From Actinomyces urinae (lineage in GTDB: Bacteria > Actinomycetota > Actinomycetes > Actinomycetales > Actinomycetaceae): 64,000 nt of DNA. The translations under genes and the position numbers were made by a program. The stretch lies in the NCBI RefSeq assembly GCF_900119695.1, contig NZ_LT632547.1, forward strand, positions 248,001 through 312,000, written 5' to 3'. Position 1 is the stretch's first letter, and every line of letters starts with the position of its first letter. Below the pieces are notes generated by a model that ran no database searches, was not told where the DNA came from, and saw only the letters and a program-made list of their open reading frames with translations. Positions 1-8,291 of the stretch are shown one piece after another.

Positions 1-369
1 GTGGAAACGATAGATCTGGATAAGTCCGAAAAACGCGTGTTCCGCCTGGACCGGATGGAGAACATCCGGGTTGGTGGGGAGGTGGCGTCCACCGAGGCGG
101 GCGGGGATGATCGAGGCGTGAAAGTCTGGATGTTTATCGAGCCGCAGGGACGGGCTGCTATAGAGACAAACGCTACGATCAAGCAGTACAAGAAGAGGAC
201 GCGCGCGATATACGAGGTTTTTGACGAGCAGTGGATGGCAACGCAGATGCTGATGGTAGCTCCGTGGATTGAGGATACGAACCGACCCGATATTTTGGCG
301 AAGGCAAGAGAGCGGGCGAAGACGGCGCGCACCAACCGCGACTTCTTTCGCGCCGAGTGGAATCGGTAA
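1..369 (+). CDS. pafC: WYL-domain transcriptional regulator PafC, C-terminal end (partial)
   Basis: This is the last 122 residues of an open frame that enters from the left edge, so the GTG at base 1 is probably an internal codon. The segment fits the distal part of a WYL-domain regulator: a short beta-rich stretch, then an acidic 'DEQWMATQMLMVAPW' segment and a helical 'ILAKARERAKTA' tail like the end of the PafB/PafC family. That family activates DNA-damage genes independently of LexA in Actinobacteria. The call rests mainly on position, because pafB-pafC-tatA-tatC-helY is a conserved actinobacterial order and tatA follows 38 bases downstream. The DNA-binding part lies outside the window. 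Another WYL protein is possible. Confidence 0.6.
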   Translation: METIDLDKSEKRVFRLDRMENIRVGGEVASTEAGGDDRGVKVWMFIEPQGRAAIETNATIKQYKKRTRAIYEVFDEQWMATQMLMVAPWIEDTNRPDILAKARERAKTARTNRDFFRAEWNR

Positions 370-407
370 AGTAGAATGAACTTGGTATTTCGCATTTTGG
401 AGGAAAC

Positions 408-602
408 ATGGGCGCATTTAAACCCTCGCACATCATTGTGCTTCTGATTATCTTGATCATCGTTTTTGGTGCGTCAAAGCTACCTGAGATTGCAAAGAAC
501 CTCGGTAAGTCCGCGAAGGTTTTGAAGAAGGAAATGAAGGAGCTAACAGACGAAGAGCAACCTTCTCCAAAGCCTTCCGATTCGGATGAAGAAGCTAAAT
601 AA
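408..602 (+). CDS. tatA: Sec-independent protein translocase subunit TatA
   Basis: TatA forms the channel of the twin-arginine translocase, which exports folded proteins. The 64-residue product has one N-terminal transmembrane helix (about residues 7-21), the hinge 'FGASKLPEIAKNLGKS' with the conserved Phe-Gly, an amphipathic helix to about residue 48 and a charged, proline-rich tail. It is short but within the actinobacterial range. A strong Shine-Dalgarno (GGAGG at 399-403) sits four bases before the ATG. tatC starts 12 bases after the stop, so they form one operon. No tatB is seen here, which is common in Gram-positive bacteria, where one TatA-type protein may serve both roles. Confidence 0.95.
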   Translation: MGAFKPSHIIVLLIILIIVFGASKLPEIAKNLGKSAKVLKKEMKELTDEEQPSPKPSDSDEEAK

Positions 603-613
603 CGCTACAGGTT

Positions 614-1438
614 ATGGCGAAGCTTACGAAACGTGATCCCGAGGGGCGAATGCCCCTCGTTGATCATTTAAGGGAAGCTCGGCGCCGCCTCATTTACATC
701 CTTCTAGGTATTACGGTGGGGGCGGTGGCCGGCTGGTTCCTCTACCCCTACATTTTTGACTATATGTCGCAGCCCTTGCGTGATTTGCGTGCCCGCGGTG
801 TCAGCGCGGATCTCAACTTCGAGACGGTCTCAGCCGCTTTTGATTTGAAGCTGAAAATTTCGCTGTTTGCGGGCTTCGTTCTCACAACGCCGTGGTGGGT
901 TTACCAGATCTGGGCCTACATCGCACCCGCCTTGAAAAGACGGGAAAAGATGTACGCGGTGATATTCACTATCGCCGGTGCGCTCCTGTTCGCTACGGGT
1001 GCCGGATTCGGCATCTGGATCATGCCACACGCGGTCAGTATCCTCACATCGTTCGCGCCAAACTCAGCCGTCATGCTTATGCGCTCCTCCATGTATTTCA
1101 GCTTCTACATGCGGCTCGTGATTGTGTTCGGCATATCGTTTTTGGTGCCCCTCGCGATGGTTGGTTTGAACCAGATGAACGTGCTACGCGCCTCTTCGAT
1201 GCTAAAGGCATGGCGCTGGGCGGTAGTGTCTGCATTCGTGTTTACAGCCCTTGCTAACCCGTTGCCGGACCCGTGGAACATGACGTTCCAAGCGCTGGCC
1301 ATGCTAGCTCTTTACTTTGTAGCAGTGGGTATTTCCTATATTCATGACCGGCGACGTGATAGGAAGATGGCGAAGGAAGAGGCTGAACTGGATGCCGCGC
1401 TGGCGCGGCTAGACGTGAAGGATGGTAGCGCGGAATGA
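614..1438 (+). CDS. tatC: Sec-independent protein translocase subunit TatC
   Basis: TatC is the polytopic receptor that binds twin-arginine signal peptides and recruits TatA. The 274-residue product has the cytoplasmic N-terminal motif 'PLVDHLREARRRL' (residues 14-26, with the conserved Glu), about six transmembrane helices, and the signature 'TPWWVYQIWAYIAPAL' near residues 92-107. The C-terminal tail is charged and cytoplasmic. No good ribosome binding site precedes the ATG, so it is probably translationally coupled to tatA 12 bases upstream. Its stop overlaps the helY start as ATGA, which shows that tatA-tatC-helY share a transcript. Confidence 0.96.
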   Translation: MAKLTKRDPEGRMPLVDHLREARRRLIYILLGITVGAVAGWFLYPYIFDYMSQPLRDLRARGVSADLNFETVSAAFDLKLKISLFAGFVLTTPWWVYQIWAYIAPALKRREKMYAVIFTIAGALLFATGAGFGIWIMPHAVSILTSFAPNSAVMLMRSSMYFSFYMRLVIVFGISFLVPLAMVGLNQMNVLRASSMLKAWRWAVVSAFVFTALANPLPDPWNMTFQALAMLALYFVAVGISYIHDRRRDRKMAKEEAELDAALARLDVKDGSAE

Positions 1439-4203
1439 ATCAGGAACTCTCCGCTGCCGAGCGCTACCGGGCGGCGAAAAAACGAAACGAGTATGCGCGC
1501 ACTGCGCGCGCCCAATTTGCCAGCCAGTTTGATTTTGAGCTGGACGATTTTCAGCTTGCCGCTCTAGAAGTGGTAGAGGATGGACGTAGCGTTCTTGTTG
1601 CGGCTCCAACGGGTTCAGGCAAAACCGTGGTGGGGGAGTTCGCCCTCCACATGGCGCTGCGGCGGCAACAGCGAGCGTTCTACACCACGCCTATTAAGGC
1701 CCTGTCGAACCAAAAGTACCTCGAGTTCGTGGCCGAGCTTGGAAGTGAAAATGTTGGATTACTAACTGGCGACACTTCGCTTAATGCAGATGCTCCCGTG
1801 GTGGTTATGACCACCGAGGTTGCGCGTAACATGATCTATTCGGGTACAGACCTGACTGATCTTGGTGCGGTAGTGCTCGATGAGGTCCACTATCTGGCTG
1901 ATCGTTTCCGCGGACCGGTGTGGGAAGAAGTAATCATTCACATGCCAAGCCACGTCCAAATCGTCGCTCTTTCGGCAACGGTGTCGAATGCGGAGGAGTT
2001 TGGAGCGTGGATAGATCAGGTGCGTAGTGGTTGTAGCGTAATCGTGTCTGAGGTGCGCCCTGTGCCGCTATACCAGCACATGATGGTAGAGCGTAAGCTT
2101 TACGACTTGTATCAGCCCACGCGTGAAGGTGGGCATGCGTTGCGCGGCAAGATCAACCCGCACCTGCGTCATGCCATCGCTAGGTTGCAGGGCATCCAAT
2201 CGCGTTCACCGCATGAGGCTGCCCGCGGTCTCGCAGGCGGGCGGCGAATGCGTGGGGCTGGCCGCAGAGCCAGCCGCGTTTCCAAGCCACAGATCGTGAT
2301 TTCCCTTGAGCAGGCCCATCTGCTTCCCGCGATTTTCTTTATCTTTTCGAGGGCGGGTTGTGAGGACGCCCTGGATGCGGTTTACAGCGCTGGGGTTAGT
2401 TTGACAAGCCGGCAGGAGGCGCAAGAAATCGCGGCGGTGGTGGACGAGGCCGTGTCTTCGCTGTCGGCTGAGGATCTCGGCGTTCTGGGTATTGCGCGAT
2501 GGTCTGCAGCGCTGGAGGCGGGTATTGCTGCCCATCATGCTGGAATGCTTCCCGTGATGAAGGAAACGGTTGAAAAACTTTTTGCCGCCGGCCTGATAAA
2601 GGTTGTTTTCGCAACGGAAACGCTGGCGTTGGGCATAAATATGCCGGCGCGAACCGTGGTTCTTGATTCGCTACGTAAGTTCAACGGCATTGCACACGTG
2701 GATCTTTCGCCGGGGGAGTACACGCAACTGACTGGCCGCGCGGGTAGGCGAGGTATCGATGTTGAGGGACATGCGGTAGTGGTGCACGGCTCCGATATTG
2801 TGCCCGAGGAGGTTGCATCGCTTTCATCTAAGCGCACGTTCCCACTGATTTCTGCATTCCGTCCCACTTACAACATGGTGGTTAACCTGGCGGCTGCGGG
2901 AACCTTGGCACAGGCACGCGAGGTTATGGATGAATCCTTCGCGCAATTCCAGGCTGACCGCAAACTGGTTGGGGTAGCGCGTGACACGCGCCTAGCAAAA
3001 GAACGCATGAAAGAGCTCGACCGTGGGTTTGAGTGCGAGTTGGGCGACGCGCACTCCTACTTTATTGCGCGCGATGACCTGACCCGGTTGCAGAAAGATT
3101 CGGCAAAACTGCGGGTGGTAAGCCGGTCGGCTGATACGGCCCGCGCTATTGCGAAACTGCGCGTGGGTGAAGTTGTAGCACTACCGGGGCGCAAACGAAA
3201 TATTGACGCAATCGTGGTGCATGACCCGCGGCCCGGACGAAACGGGCCGTCCGTACAGGTAATTGGCGCAGACGGGCGCGTTCAGATAGTGACCGCCGAT
3301 TCTTTCCCGCATGGCGTATCAGTCCTTGGTCACATGCGGATTAAGAAGAACCATATTCGCCGGCCTTCACGTTTTAAAGCGGCAATTTCTTCCGAGCTTA
3401 GGGCCATGCGTAAAGAAGGCCGGCTTGCTAAGCCTAAACAGAAGAAAATGCCTATCCCGCGAGCGGTGCAAGCTGAGATTGACCGCCTCGAGAGGAAAGT
3501 GCGCAACCATCCGGTGCATTCTTGCCCGGATCGTGATGAACATGCCCGCGTAGCGAGGACTTGGCTGAGCGCGCGCCGAGATTATCTGCGTCTGGCAGAC
3601 AAGATCGAGGCGGATACCTCCTCGCTGTCAGATAGGTTTGACCGAATCGTGGATGTTCTGGATCGAGTGGGCGCTTTGCACGGGGAAGAGGTTACCGAAG
3701 CTGGACAGATTCTGCGTGGTATTTATGGCGAACACGATCTGATTACGGCGTTGGCGATTCGCGCCGGGATATGGGATGAGCTAACTCCGGCGGAGCTGGC
3801 CGCAGCGGTCTCAACGTGCGTTTTTGAGCCGCGGAAAGACCACGATCCGGAGGCCGACATTCCTGGTGGACCGTCCAGCTCTTTAGCGCGGGCGCTACGC
3901 GACCTGGAGCGGATCTTGAAAGATGTGAACAGGGCGGAAAATGACGCGCACGCTCCCACCACCGGACCGTTAGAGTACGGAATCATGCCGGCAATCTACT
4001 GGTGGGTGATGGGGGATGACCTCGCATCTGCTGTGCGTAGCGCGGATTTGCCGCCAGGGGACTGGGTGCGCTGGTGCCGCCAGGTGATCGACGCGCTTGG
4101 GCAGATTGCTTCGAGTGCTAGCGAACCATTGAAAACTAATGCGCATACGGCCGCCGACTCCATTCGGCGTTCGGTAGTGGTGTTGGCTGAGGGATCCGCA
4201 TGA
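1435..4203 (+). CDS. helY: DEAD/DEAH-box RNA helicase HelY (Ski2/Mtr4-like)
   Basis: This 922-residue superfamily 2 helicase belongs to the Ski2-like family that Actinobacteria carry beside tatC. Walker A 'PTGSGKT' is at residues 58-64, the DEVH Walker B at 149-152, SAT ('ALSATVSNAEE') near 180, and motif VI 'QLTGRAGRRGID' near 430. A helical C-terminal part of about 400 residues includes the arch-like insertion typical of the Mtr4/Ski2 group. A basic insert near residues 240-285 precedes the second RecA domain. It is likely an RNA unwinding or turnover factor in the cytoplasm; the exact substrate is not established. It overlaps tatC by four bases (ATGA) and lnt by four bases, so it is co-translated with both. 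Confidence 0.95.
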   Translation: MNQELSAAERYRAAKKRNEYARTARAQFASQFDFELDDFQLAALEVVEDGRSVLVAAPTGSGKTVVGEFALHMALRRQQRAFYTTPIKALSNQKYLEFVAELGSENVGLLTGDTSLNADAPVVVMTTEVARNMIYSGTDLTDLGAVVLDEVHYLADRFRGPVWEEVIIHMPSHVQIVALSATVSNAEEFGAWIDQVRSGCSVIVSEVRPVPLYQHMMVERKLYDLYQPTREGGHALRGKINPHLRHAIARLQGIQSRSPHEAARGLAGGRRMRGAGRRASRVSKPQIVISLEQAHLLPAIFFIFSRAGCEDALDAVYSAGVSLTSRQEAQEIAAVVDEAVSSLSAEDLGVLGIARWSAALEAGIAAHHAGMLPVMKETVEKLFAAGLIKVVFATETLALGINMPARTVVLDSLRKFNGIAHVDLSPGEYTQLTGRAGRRGIDVEGHAVVVHGSDIVPEEVASLSSKRTFPLISAFRPTYNMVVNLAAAGTLAQAREVMDESFAQFQADRKLVGVARDTRLAKERMKELDRGFECELGDAHSYFIARDDLTRLQKDSAKLRVVSRSADTARAIAKLRVGEVVALPGRKRNIDAIVVHDPRPGRNGPSVQVIGADGRVQIVTADSFPHGVSVLGHMRIKKNHIRRPSRFKAAISSELRAMRKEGRLAKPKQKKMPIPRAVQAEIDRLERKVRNHPVHSCPDRDEHARVARTWLSARRDYLRLADKIEADTSSLSDRFDRIVDVLDRVGALHGEEVTEAGQILRGIYGEHDLITALAIRAGIWDELTPAELAAAVSTCVFEPRKDHDPEADIPGGPSSSLARALRDLERILKDVNRAENDAHAPTTGPLEYGIMPAIYWWVMGDDLASAVRSADLPPGDWVRWCRQVIDALGQIASSASEPLKTNAHTAADSIRRSVVVLAEGSA

Positions 4204-5759
4204 GCAGATATCTTCCTAAACGTCGCCGCTTCCTCGACTACATGCAAATTGCGGCCGCGGCGGCACTGATGTGGGCGGCATTTCCGGATCTTTCATACTG
4301 GTTCCTCGTATTCCCGTCCATCATCCTCCTGGTTTCGGCTTTGGATAGGTCCAGGGCAGGGCGAGCGTTCTGGTACGGCTTTGTATTTGGCCTGGGTTTT
4401 TTCTTGCCCCACATTTGGTGGGCCACGGTCTCGGTGGGAAGCTATTTGCCATGGTTCGCTCTGGCAACGGTGCAGGCTCTGTTTCTAGCCTTGTTCGGGT
4501 TGGCGGTGGCGTGGGTACGCCAGATTGGCGTGTTGCAACGCTCTGCCTTGCTGTATGCGCTAAGCGTGGGTGTTCTGTGGGTGGCAGTCGAACAGTTACG
4601 CGGTCGTGTACCGTTTGGCGGCTTCCCCTGGGGCTACCTCGCGTATTCGCAGGTTGATGCGCCCCTGCGGACGCTCGCCCCTTGGGGTTCTGAGGTCGTA
4701 ATTGGCCTCGTCATAGTGACCTCATCAGTGCTGATTCGTCGTTCGATTTGTCTGGTTCCAGCACTAGACGCCAGGCCGCTTCAACGTCTGGGCGCGATTG
4801 CGGTTGCCGCGTTGATGCTGGTTTCGCCGTTCGTACTAACTCTCGATGCGCGTGCGGAGGCAGGCACCATGCGTGTTGGCGTGATCCAGGGCAATATTGA
4901 GCTACCCGCGAATGCTACATTCAAGCAGTATTTGAAGGTCACGAAGAATCACGTGCAGACCACCGAGGAGGCTCTGGCTTCCGGTATGAATGCTGACGTG
5001 ATCTTGTGGGGCGAGAATTCGATGGACCGTGACCCGCGTAGTGACGCAAAAGCGAAGGCGCTGTTGGACAGGCTGGCGAAGCGTGCGGGTGTGCCGATTG
5101 TGGTTGGCGTACTGCGCTATGAGGACGACGCTCGCTGGAACGAAGCCTTGGTTTGGTATCCCGATGGTTCCGTAGGCGACATATACACAAAGCAGCTGCC
5201 TGTACCTTTTGGCGAATACATCCCGATGCGCAAATACCTGTCGATCTTGTCGAAGGAGACCGCGAAGGTATCTACCGATATGCTCCCGGGTACTAAGCCG
5301 GGCGTCATGAAGGTTGATTTGGCGGATCGTGAGCTCACAATGGGCGTTGGAATATGTTTCGAGGCCGCTTACGAACGCATTTTCAGTGAGGCCACGCAGC
5401 TGGGCGCCCAGATGCTGTTCGTTCCTACGAATAACTCATCTTTTGGTTATACCCCGGAGTCCACGCAGCAGTTACAGATGGTGCGATTGCGGGCCATGTC
5501 CATGTCCCGCACCGCCATGCAGGTTTCTACTAACGGAGTATCGGCTATCGTTCGTCCCAACGGAACCGTACTCAAAGTTACTGACCTTTACCACGCCGAT
5601 TGGATTGCCCAGGACGTGCCCCTCCGTACCAGCCTCACATTCAGTGCAAGGTGGGGCGAGTATCTGAATTATGGGGTTATGACACTGGGCGGACTCTTGA
5701 TGCTTGCGGGGTTTATACGAACTGTTTCCAGGCGTGGGGAAATAAGGTACGCCCGTTAA
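4200..5759 (+). CDS. lnt: Apolipoprotein N-acyltransferase
   Basis: Lnt transfers an acyl chain from phospholipid to the N-terminal cysteine of diacylated lipoproteins at the outer face of the membrane. The 519-residue product has the expected layout: about six N-terminal membrane helices to residue 215, an extracytoplasmic nitrilase domain, and a final membrane helix near 495-510. The catalytic triad is visible: Glu272 ('ILWGENSM'), Lys331 ('IYTKQLPVPFGEY') and Cys386 ('GVGICFEAAYE'). It starts inside the helY stop (ATGA). Many Actinobacteria fuse Lnt to a polyprenol-phosphate mannosyltransferase (Ppm1); no such domain is present here. lgt, which acts earlier in the same pathway, lies at the far end of the window. 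Confidence 0.94.
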   Translation: MSRYLPKRRRFLDYMQIAAAAALMWAAFPDLSYWFLVFPSIILLVSALDRSRAGRAFWYGFVFGLGFFLPHIWWATVSVGSYLPWFALATVQALFLALFGLAVAWVRQIGVLQRSALLYALSVGVLWVAVEQLRGRVPFGGFPWGYLAYSQVDAPLRTLAPWGSEVVIGLVIVTSSVLIRRSICLVPALDARPLQRLGAIAVAALMLVSPFVLTLDARAEAGTMRVGVIQGNIELPANATFKQYLKVTKNHVQTTEEALASGMNADVILWGENSMDRDPRSDAKAKALLDRLAKRAGVPIVVGVLRYEDDARWNEALVWYPDGSVGDIYTKQLPVPFGEYIPMRKYLSILSKETAKVSTDMLPGTKPGVMKVDLADRELTMGVGICFEAAYERIFSEATQLGAQMLFVPTNNSSFGYTPESTQQLQMVRLRAMSMSRTAMQVSTNGVSAIVRPNGTVLKVTDLYHADWIAQDVPLRTSLTFSARWGEYLNYGVMTLGGLLMLAGFIRTVSRRGEIRYAR

Positions 5760-5836
5760 GTTCAACAAATCGTAACCCGCTTGCAGTTGCGGTGTAACTT
5801 TGCCGCCATGTTCACTTAGGTCAACTAGGAAATCAT

Positions 5837-5842
5837 TATTAT
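5837..5842 (+). promoter_or_regulatory. Candidate -10 element for the DUF3137-LemA pair
   Basis: TATTAT lies in the 116-base gap after lnt and 33 bases before the next ATG. No convincing -35 is visible 17 bases upstream (CTTAGG). It suggests that the DUF3137-LemA pair has its own promoter rather than reading through from lnt. Confidence 0.35.
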
Positions 5843-5875
5843 CGAGTACAGCTGAAACCACGGGGGCGTCGCAAT

Positions 5876-6829
5876 ATGGCTGAGCAGCATCCATTTTTCG
5901 CGGACTCCACGGTTCTTGCACGGATCGAACAAATCGAAAGTTCACCAGAGAAACAAACCGTGTTGAATGAGATCAAGGCGGGCATGGTTTCCAGCGTGTC
6001 AGAGCAGTACAAGATGCTGTGGATTGGGATTCCTACACTAGTTATTCTGGTGTTCTGGCTCCGAAATGAAACCGTCATAATGGTGGCACTCGCAGCCCTC
6101 ATCTATTTTTGGAACAAGCAGCGCACAGCAATCAGAAATAAAACTACGGCGTCTTATGTGGAACACTTCTTACTTCCAGTGCTCCACGAGGTTATTCCAA
6201 ACGCGGAAGTTGATTACAACGGCGGCATTGAGAAGCGTATTTTGAAAGTAGTTACTCCAAGAGCGGAGAGCTACTCGCCAAACTGCCACATTATGTTCAA
6301 TGATGAAAGGCGCACGGAGTTCTGCAATCTGTGGGCCTATCACACCTACGAGGACTCCGACGGTAACACTCGTACCGTGGAGGACTTTAACGGGCAGGTG
6401 CTAACCGCCGAATATCCCACGGGCCTGCGCGGCCATATCCGCATTGTGCCGACAACGCGCGGGCTGTTTGGCCGAGAAAAGCAAAAGGGCTATGCCAAAG
6501 CCCAGGACGGTGAACTGAAGATTGAGACGGAAGACATTCGGTTCAATGAGACGTTCAATGTCTATTGCACTGACGAGGTCTCCAGCCGCACGCTCTTGAA
6601 TCCATACCTGCTTAGAACTCTTGTGGAGTATAGGGAAGGCTGCCCAATTACTGTGACAATGGATGAGAAACGAGTTGCGGTCTCGTTTTACACGGACGCC
6701 CATATTCTGAAGCGTCCCTCTAGCCGAAAAGAGATTGAAAGTCTTTCTCTTAGTGGCGAGTATAAAAAGGTGCAGAATCAGCTCGGCCAGTTTTACACGT
6801 TGTTAGATAAGGTTAATTCCCAGTTGTGA
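5876..6829 (+). CDS. DUF3137 domain membrane protein
   Basis: The 317-residue product has a soluble N-terminal segment, two close hydrophobic helices (about residues 44-78, split by 'RNETV') and a soluble C-terminal domain. The segment 'FNETFNVYCTDEVSSRTLL' followed by 'NPYLLRTLVEY' is the signature of DUF3137. The biochemical role of this family is unknown. Members often sit next to LemA proteins, as here: the LemA ATG is 11 bases past this stop. The start is the first ATG; the preceding ribosome binding site is poor. A DUF3137-LemA pair between lnt and rbpA looks like a lineage insertion into an otherwise conserved neighbourhood. Confidence 0.8.
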   Translation: MAEQHPFFADSTVLARIEQIESSPEKQTVLNEIKAGMVSSVSEQYKMLWIGIPTLVILVFWLRNETVIMVALAALIYFWNKQRTAIRNKTTASYVEHFLLPVLHEVIPNAEVDYNGGIEKRILKVVTPRAESYSPNCHIMFNDERRTEFCNLWAYHTYEDSDGNTRTVEDFNGQVLTAEYPTGLRGHIRIVPTTRGLFGREKQKGYAKAQDGELKIETEDIRFNETFNVYCTDEVSSRTLLNPYLLRTLVEYREGCPITVTMDEKRVAVSFYTDAHILKRPSSRKEIESLSLSGEYKKVQNQLGQFYTLLDKVNSQL

Positions 6830-6840
6830 ATGGAGAATCA

Positions 6841-7404
6841 ATGAATTCTTACTTGTATATTTGGCTTGCCGTTGCGGTCATTTTATTGTTGATCGTCTTT
6901 TGGTTTATTGCAAAAAGCAACCAAATATCGCGCTACCTGGTCATTATTGAAGAATCGAAGAAGAACGTCGATATTGCTCTTGCCAAGCGGTATGACACTA
7001 TCTTGGAAATGCTGAAGGTAGCGAAGTCATACGCGCAGCATGAAGAGAAACTCTTTGTGAACATCGTGAAACTGCGCCGCGGGGCGTCGGTTGCAGAGAT
7101 GAATGACGCAATGGTCTCTCAGGACAATGCACTGCGAAATATTTTCGCAGTGGGGGAGAACTACCCGCAGATGCTCTCTTCGCAGCAGTTCCTGAATCTC
7201 CAAAGTGAGATTGCAAAGGAAAACGACCAGCTCGCTGCTTCTAAACGGATCGTGAACTCGAACATTAGTTTGCTGAACCAAATGGTGGTTACCTTCCCAA
7301 TCTCGATTGTGGCTGCGATTCGCGGAATCAAGCAGATGGACTTCCTGCGCGAGCACGACGTGGCCTCGAAGAAAGACATCAGCGGCTTCGACTATTCCGT
7401 GTAA
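6841..7404 (+). CDS. lemA: LemA family protein
   Basis: LemA proteins have one N-terminal membrane helix followed by a long helical bundle outside or beneath the membrane; their function is not settled. The 187-residue product shows a transmembrane helix at residues 5-22 and then the helical LemA domain with 'YDTILEMLKVAKSYAQHEE', 'LQSEIAKENDQLAASKRIVN' and the late 'SNISLLNQMVVTFPISIVA' segment. I chose ATG 6841 because TGGAGA ends five bases before it. An in-frame GTG at 6826 overlaps the upstream stop but has no ribosome binding site. The pairing with DUF3137 suggests that the two act together at the membrane, which is inference. Confidence 0.88.
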   Translation: MNSYLYIWLAVAVILLLIVFWFIAKSNQISRYLVIIEESKKNVDIALAKRYDTILEMLKVAKSYAQHEEKLFVNIVKLRRGASVAEMNDAMVSQDNALRNIFAVGENYPQMLSSQQFLNLQSEIAKENDQLAASKRIVNSNISLLNQMVVTFPISIVAAIRGIKQMDFLREHDVASKKDISGFDYSV

Positions 7405-7427
7405 ACGAACCCGAGGTACAAGCAGAA

Positions 7428-7453
7428 CCCCGCGATCATATATGACCGCGGGG
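7428..7453 (+). terminator. Inverted repeat after lemA, possible terminator
   Basis: CCCCGCGATCA and TGACCGCGGGG form an 11-base stem with one mismatch and a four-base loop, 24 bases after the lemA stop. There is no T-run on the plus strand, so this may be a non-canonical terminator or an RNA-stabilising hairpin. The convergent rbpA stop lies 114 bases further on. Confidence 0.45.
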
Positions 7454-7566
7454 GAGGAGTGGGCAAGATCAAATCTGCGCTTTTGGGGGCCAAGAGGGGC
7501 TCTATGAGGTGCTCCGCTGCTTGACCACAATGCTCACTGCATGCTTTACTTAATCTTTACCGTTGT

Positions 7567-7926
7567 TTAGCGCCTGTAGGCAACGCCGTTGCGTAACTCG
7601 CCGCGGCGAAGCACCTCAAGTTGCTCCTGCAACAAAACTTCGAGTTCTTCTTCGCTACGACGCTCAAGAAGCATGTCCCAGTGCGTACGCTGTGGTTTTG
7701 CTGGTTTTTCTTCTTCAGGTTCCGCATCGCCAAGGTATTCGGCGGGCGAACCGCAGCGGCATTCCCAGTTTGCTGGCGGCTCAGAATCGATCGACATCGT
7801 CACCGCAAAAACGTGCCCATTTTCGCACTGGTAGCGACGCTGCTGGCGATCAGCAAAAACGATGCCATCTTCGGTCTCTAGCGACTTAGCGCCAATCTGC
7901 ATTCCGCGTAGTGCGCGATCTGCCAT
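7567..7926 (-). CDS. rbpA: RNA polymerase-binding protein RbpA
   Basis: RbpA is an actinobacterial transcription factor that binds the group 1/2 sigma factor and stabilises the open complex. The 119-residue product has the N-terminal 'MADRALRGMQIGAKSLE' tail, a zinc-ribbon-like core (residues 28-66: one Cys in 'YQCENGH', then 'WECRCG') and the C-terminal sigma-interacting helices with 'RTHWDMLLERRSEEELE' (residues 80-96). That last motif is nearly diagnostic. A good ribosome binding site (AAGGAAA) precedes the ATG. A second, shorter member of the family is at 31696-31983. Confidence 0.95.
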   Translation of the reverse strand: MADRALRGMQIGAKSLETEDGIVFADRQQRRYQCENGHVFAVTMSIDSEPPANWECRCGSPAEYLGDAEPEEEKPAKPQRTHWDMLLERRSEEELEVLLQEQLEVLRRGELRNGVAYRR

Positions 7927-8291
7927 CTGTTTTCCTTTCTTCGAACTTGCTCGTAGTCTAAACGCATAAACGCTATCGCTTTGGTAAATATTTCAGCTGA
8001 ATGCGCGAATCGAGCGGCGTTAGGGCAAAAGCCCCTCGACCACAAAGGGCTCAATCTAATACGCTAATCCGATAATGTACATTATGTCATTATTAGATAT
8101 GGTTTTACGCAATCTCAATACGGTGCCTCTACCCCTCTCAATCCTGAGGAGTGCGAGCGCGTGGCGCTTGTCATGAGCCGTGCCCACTACGAAACCACTC
8201 AGCGTTGGGGCCTAGGGTGTTCTGGGTCTTCAAGCGCGGCGAATAAATAATAGAATCGAAGAAACAACGTATCGCGTGTTTAGGAACCATA
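7927..8291. other. 365-base intergenic region between rbpA and the MMPL gene
   Basis: This region separates divergent rbpA and the MMPL-YhgE pair. It holds a small hairpin (GGGC-AAAA-GCCC at 8023-8034), an AT-rich patch with a perfect 14-base palindrome (8072-8085), and a possible -10 (TAGAAT at 8251-8256) close to the MMPL start. No open frame here has a convincing start or family signature, and I see no regulator gene next to the palindrome. Confidence 0.6.
8072..8085. promoter_or_regulatory. Perfect palindrome, candidate operator of the MMPL-YhgE operon
   Basis: ATAATGTACATTAT is a perfect 14-base palindrome. It lies inside a longer imperfect dyad (TCTAATA near 8052 and TATTAGA near 8091), about 205 bases before the MMPL start. 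Palindromes of this size and AT-richness are typical operators of TetR-like repressors, which often control MMPL and YhgE/Pip exporters. No TetR gene is seen in the window, so the cognate regulator is unknown. Confidence 0.4.
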
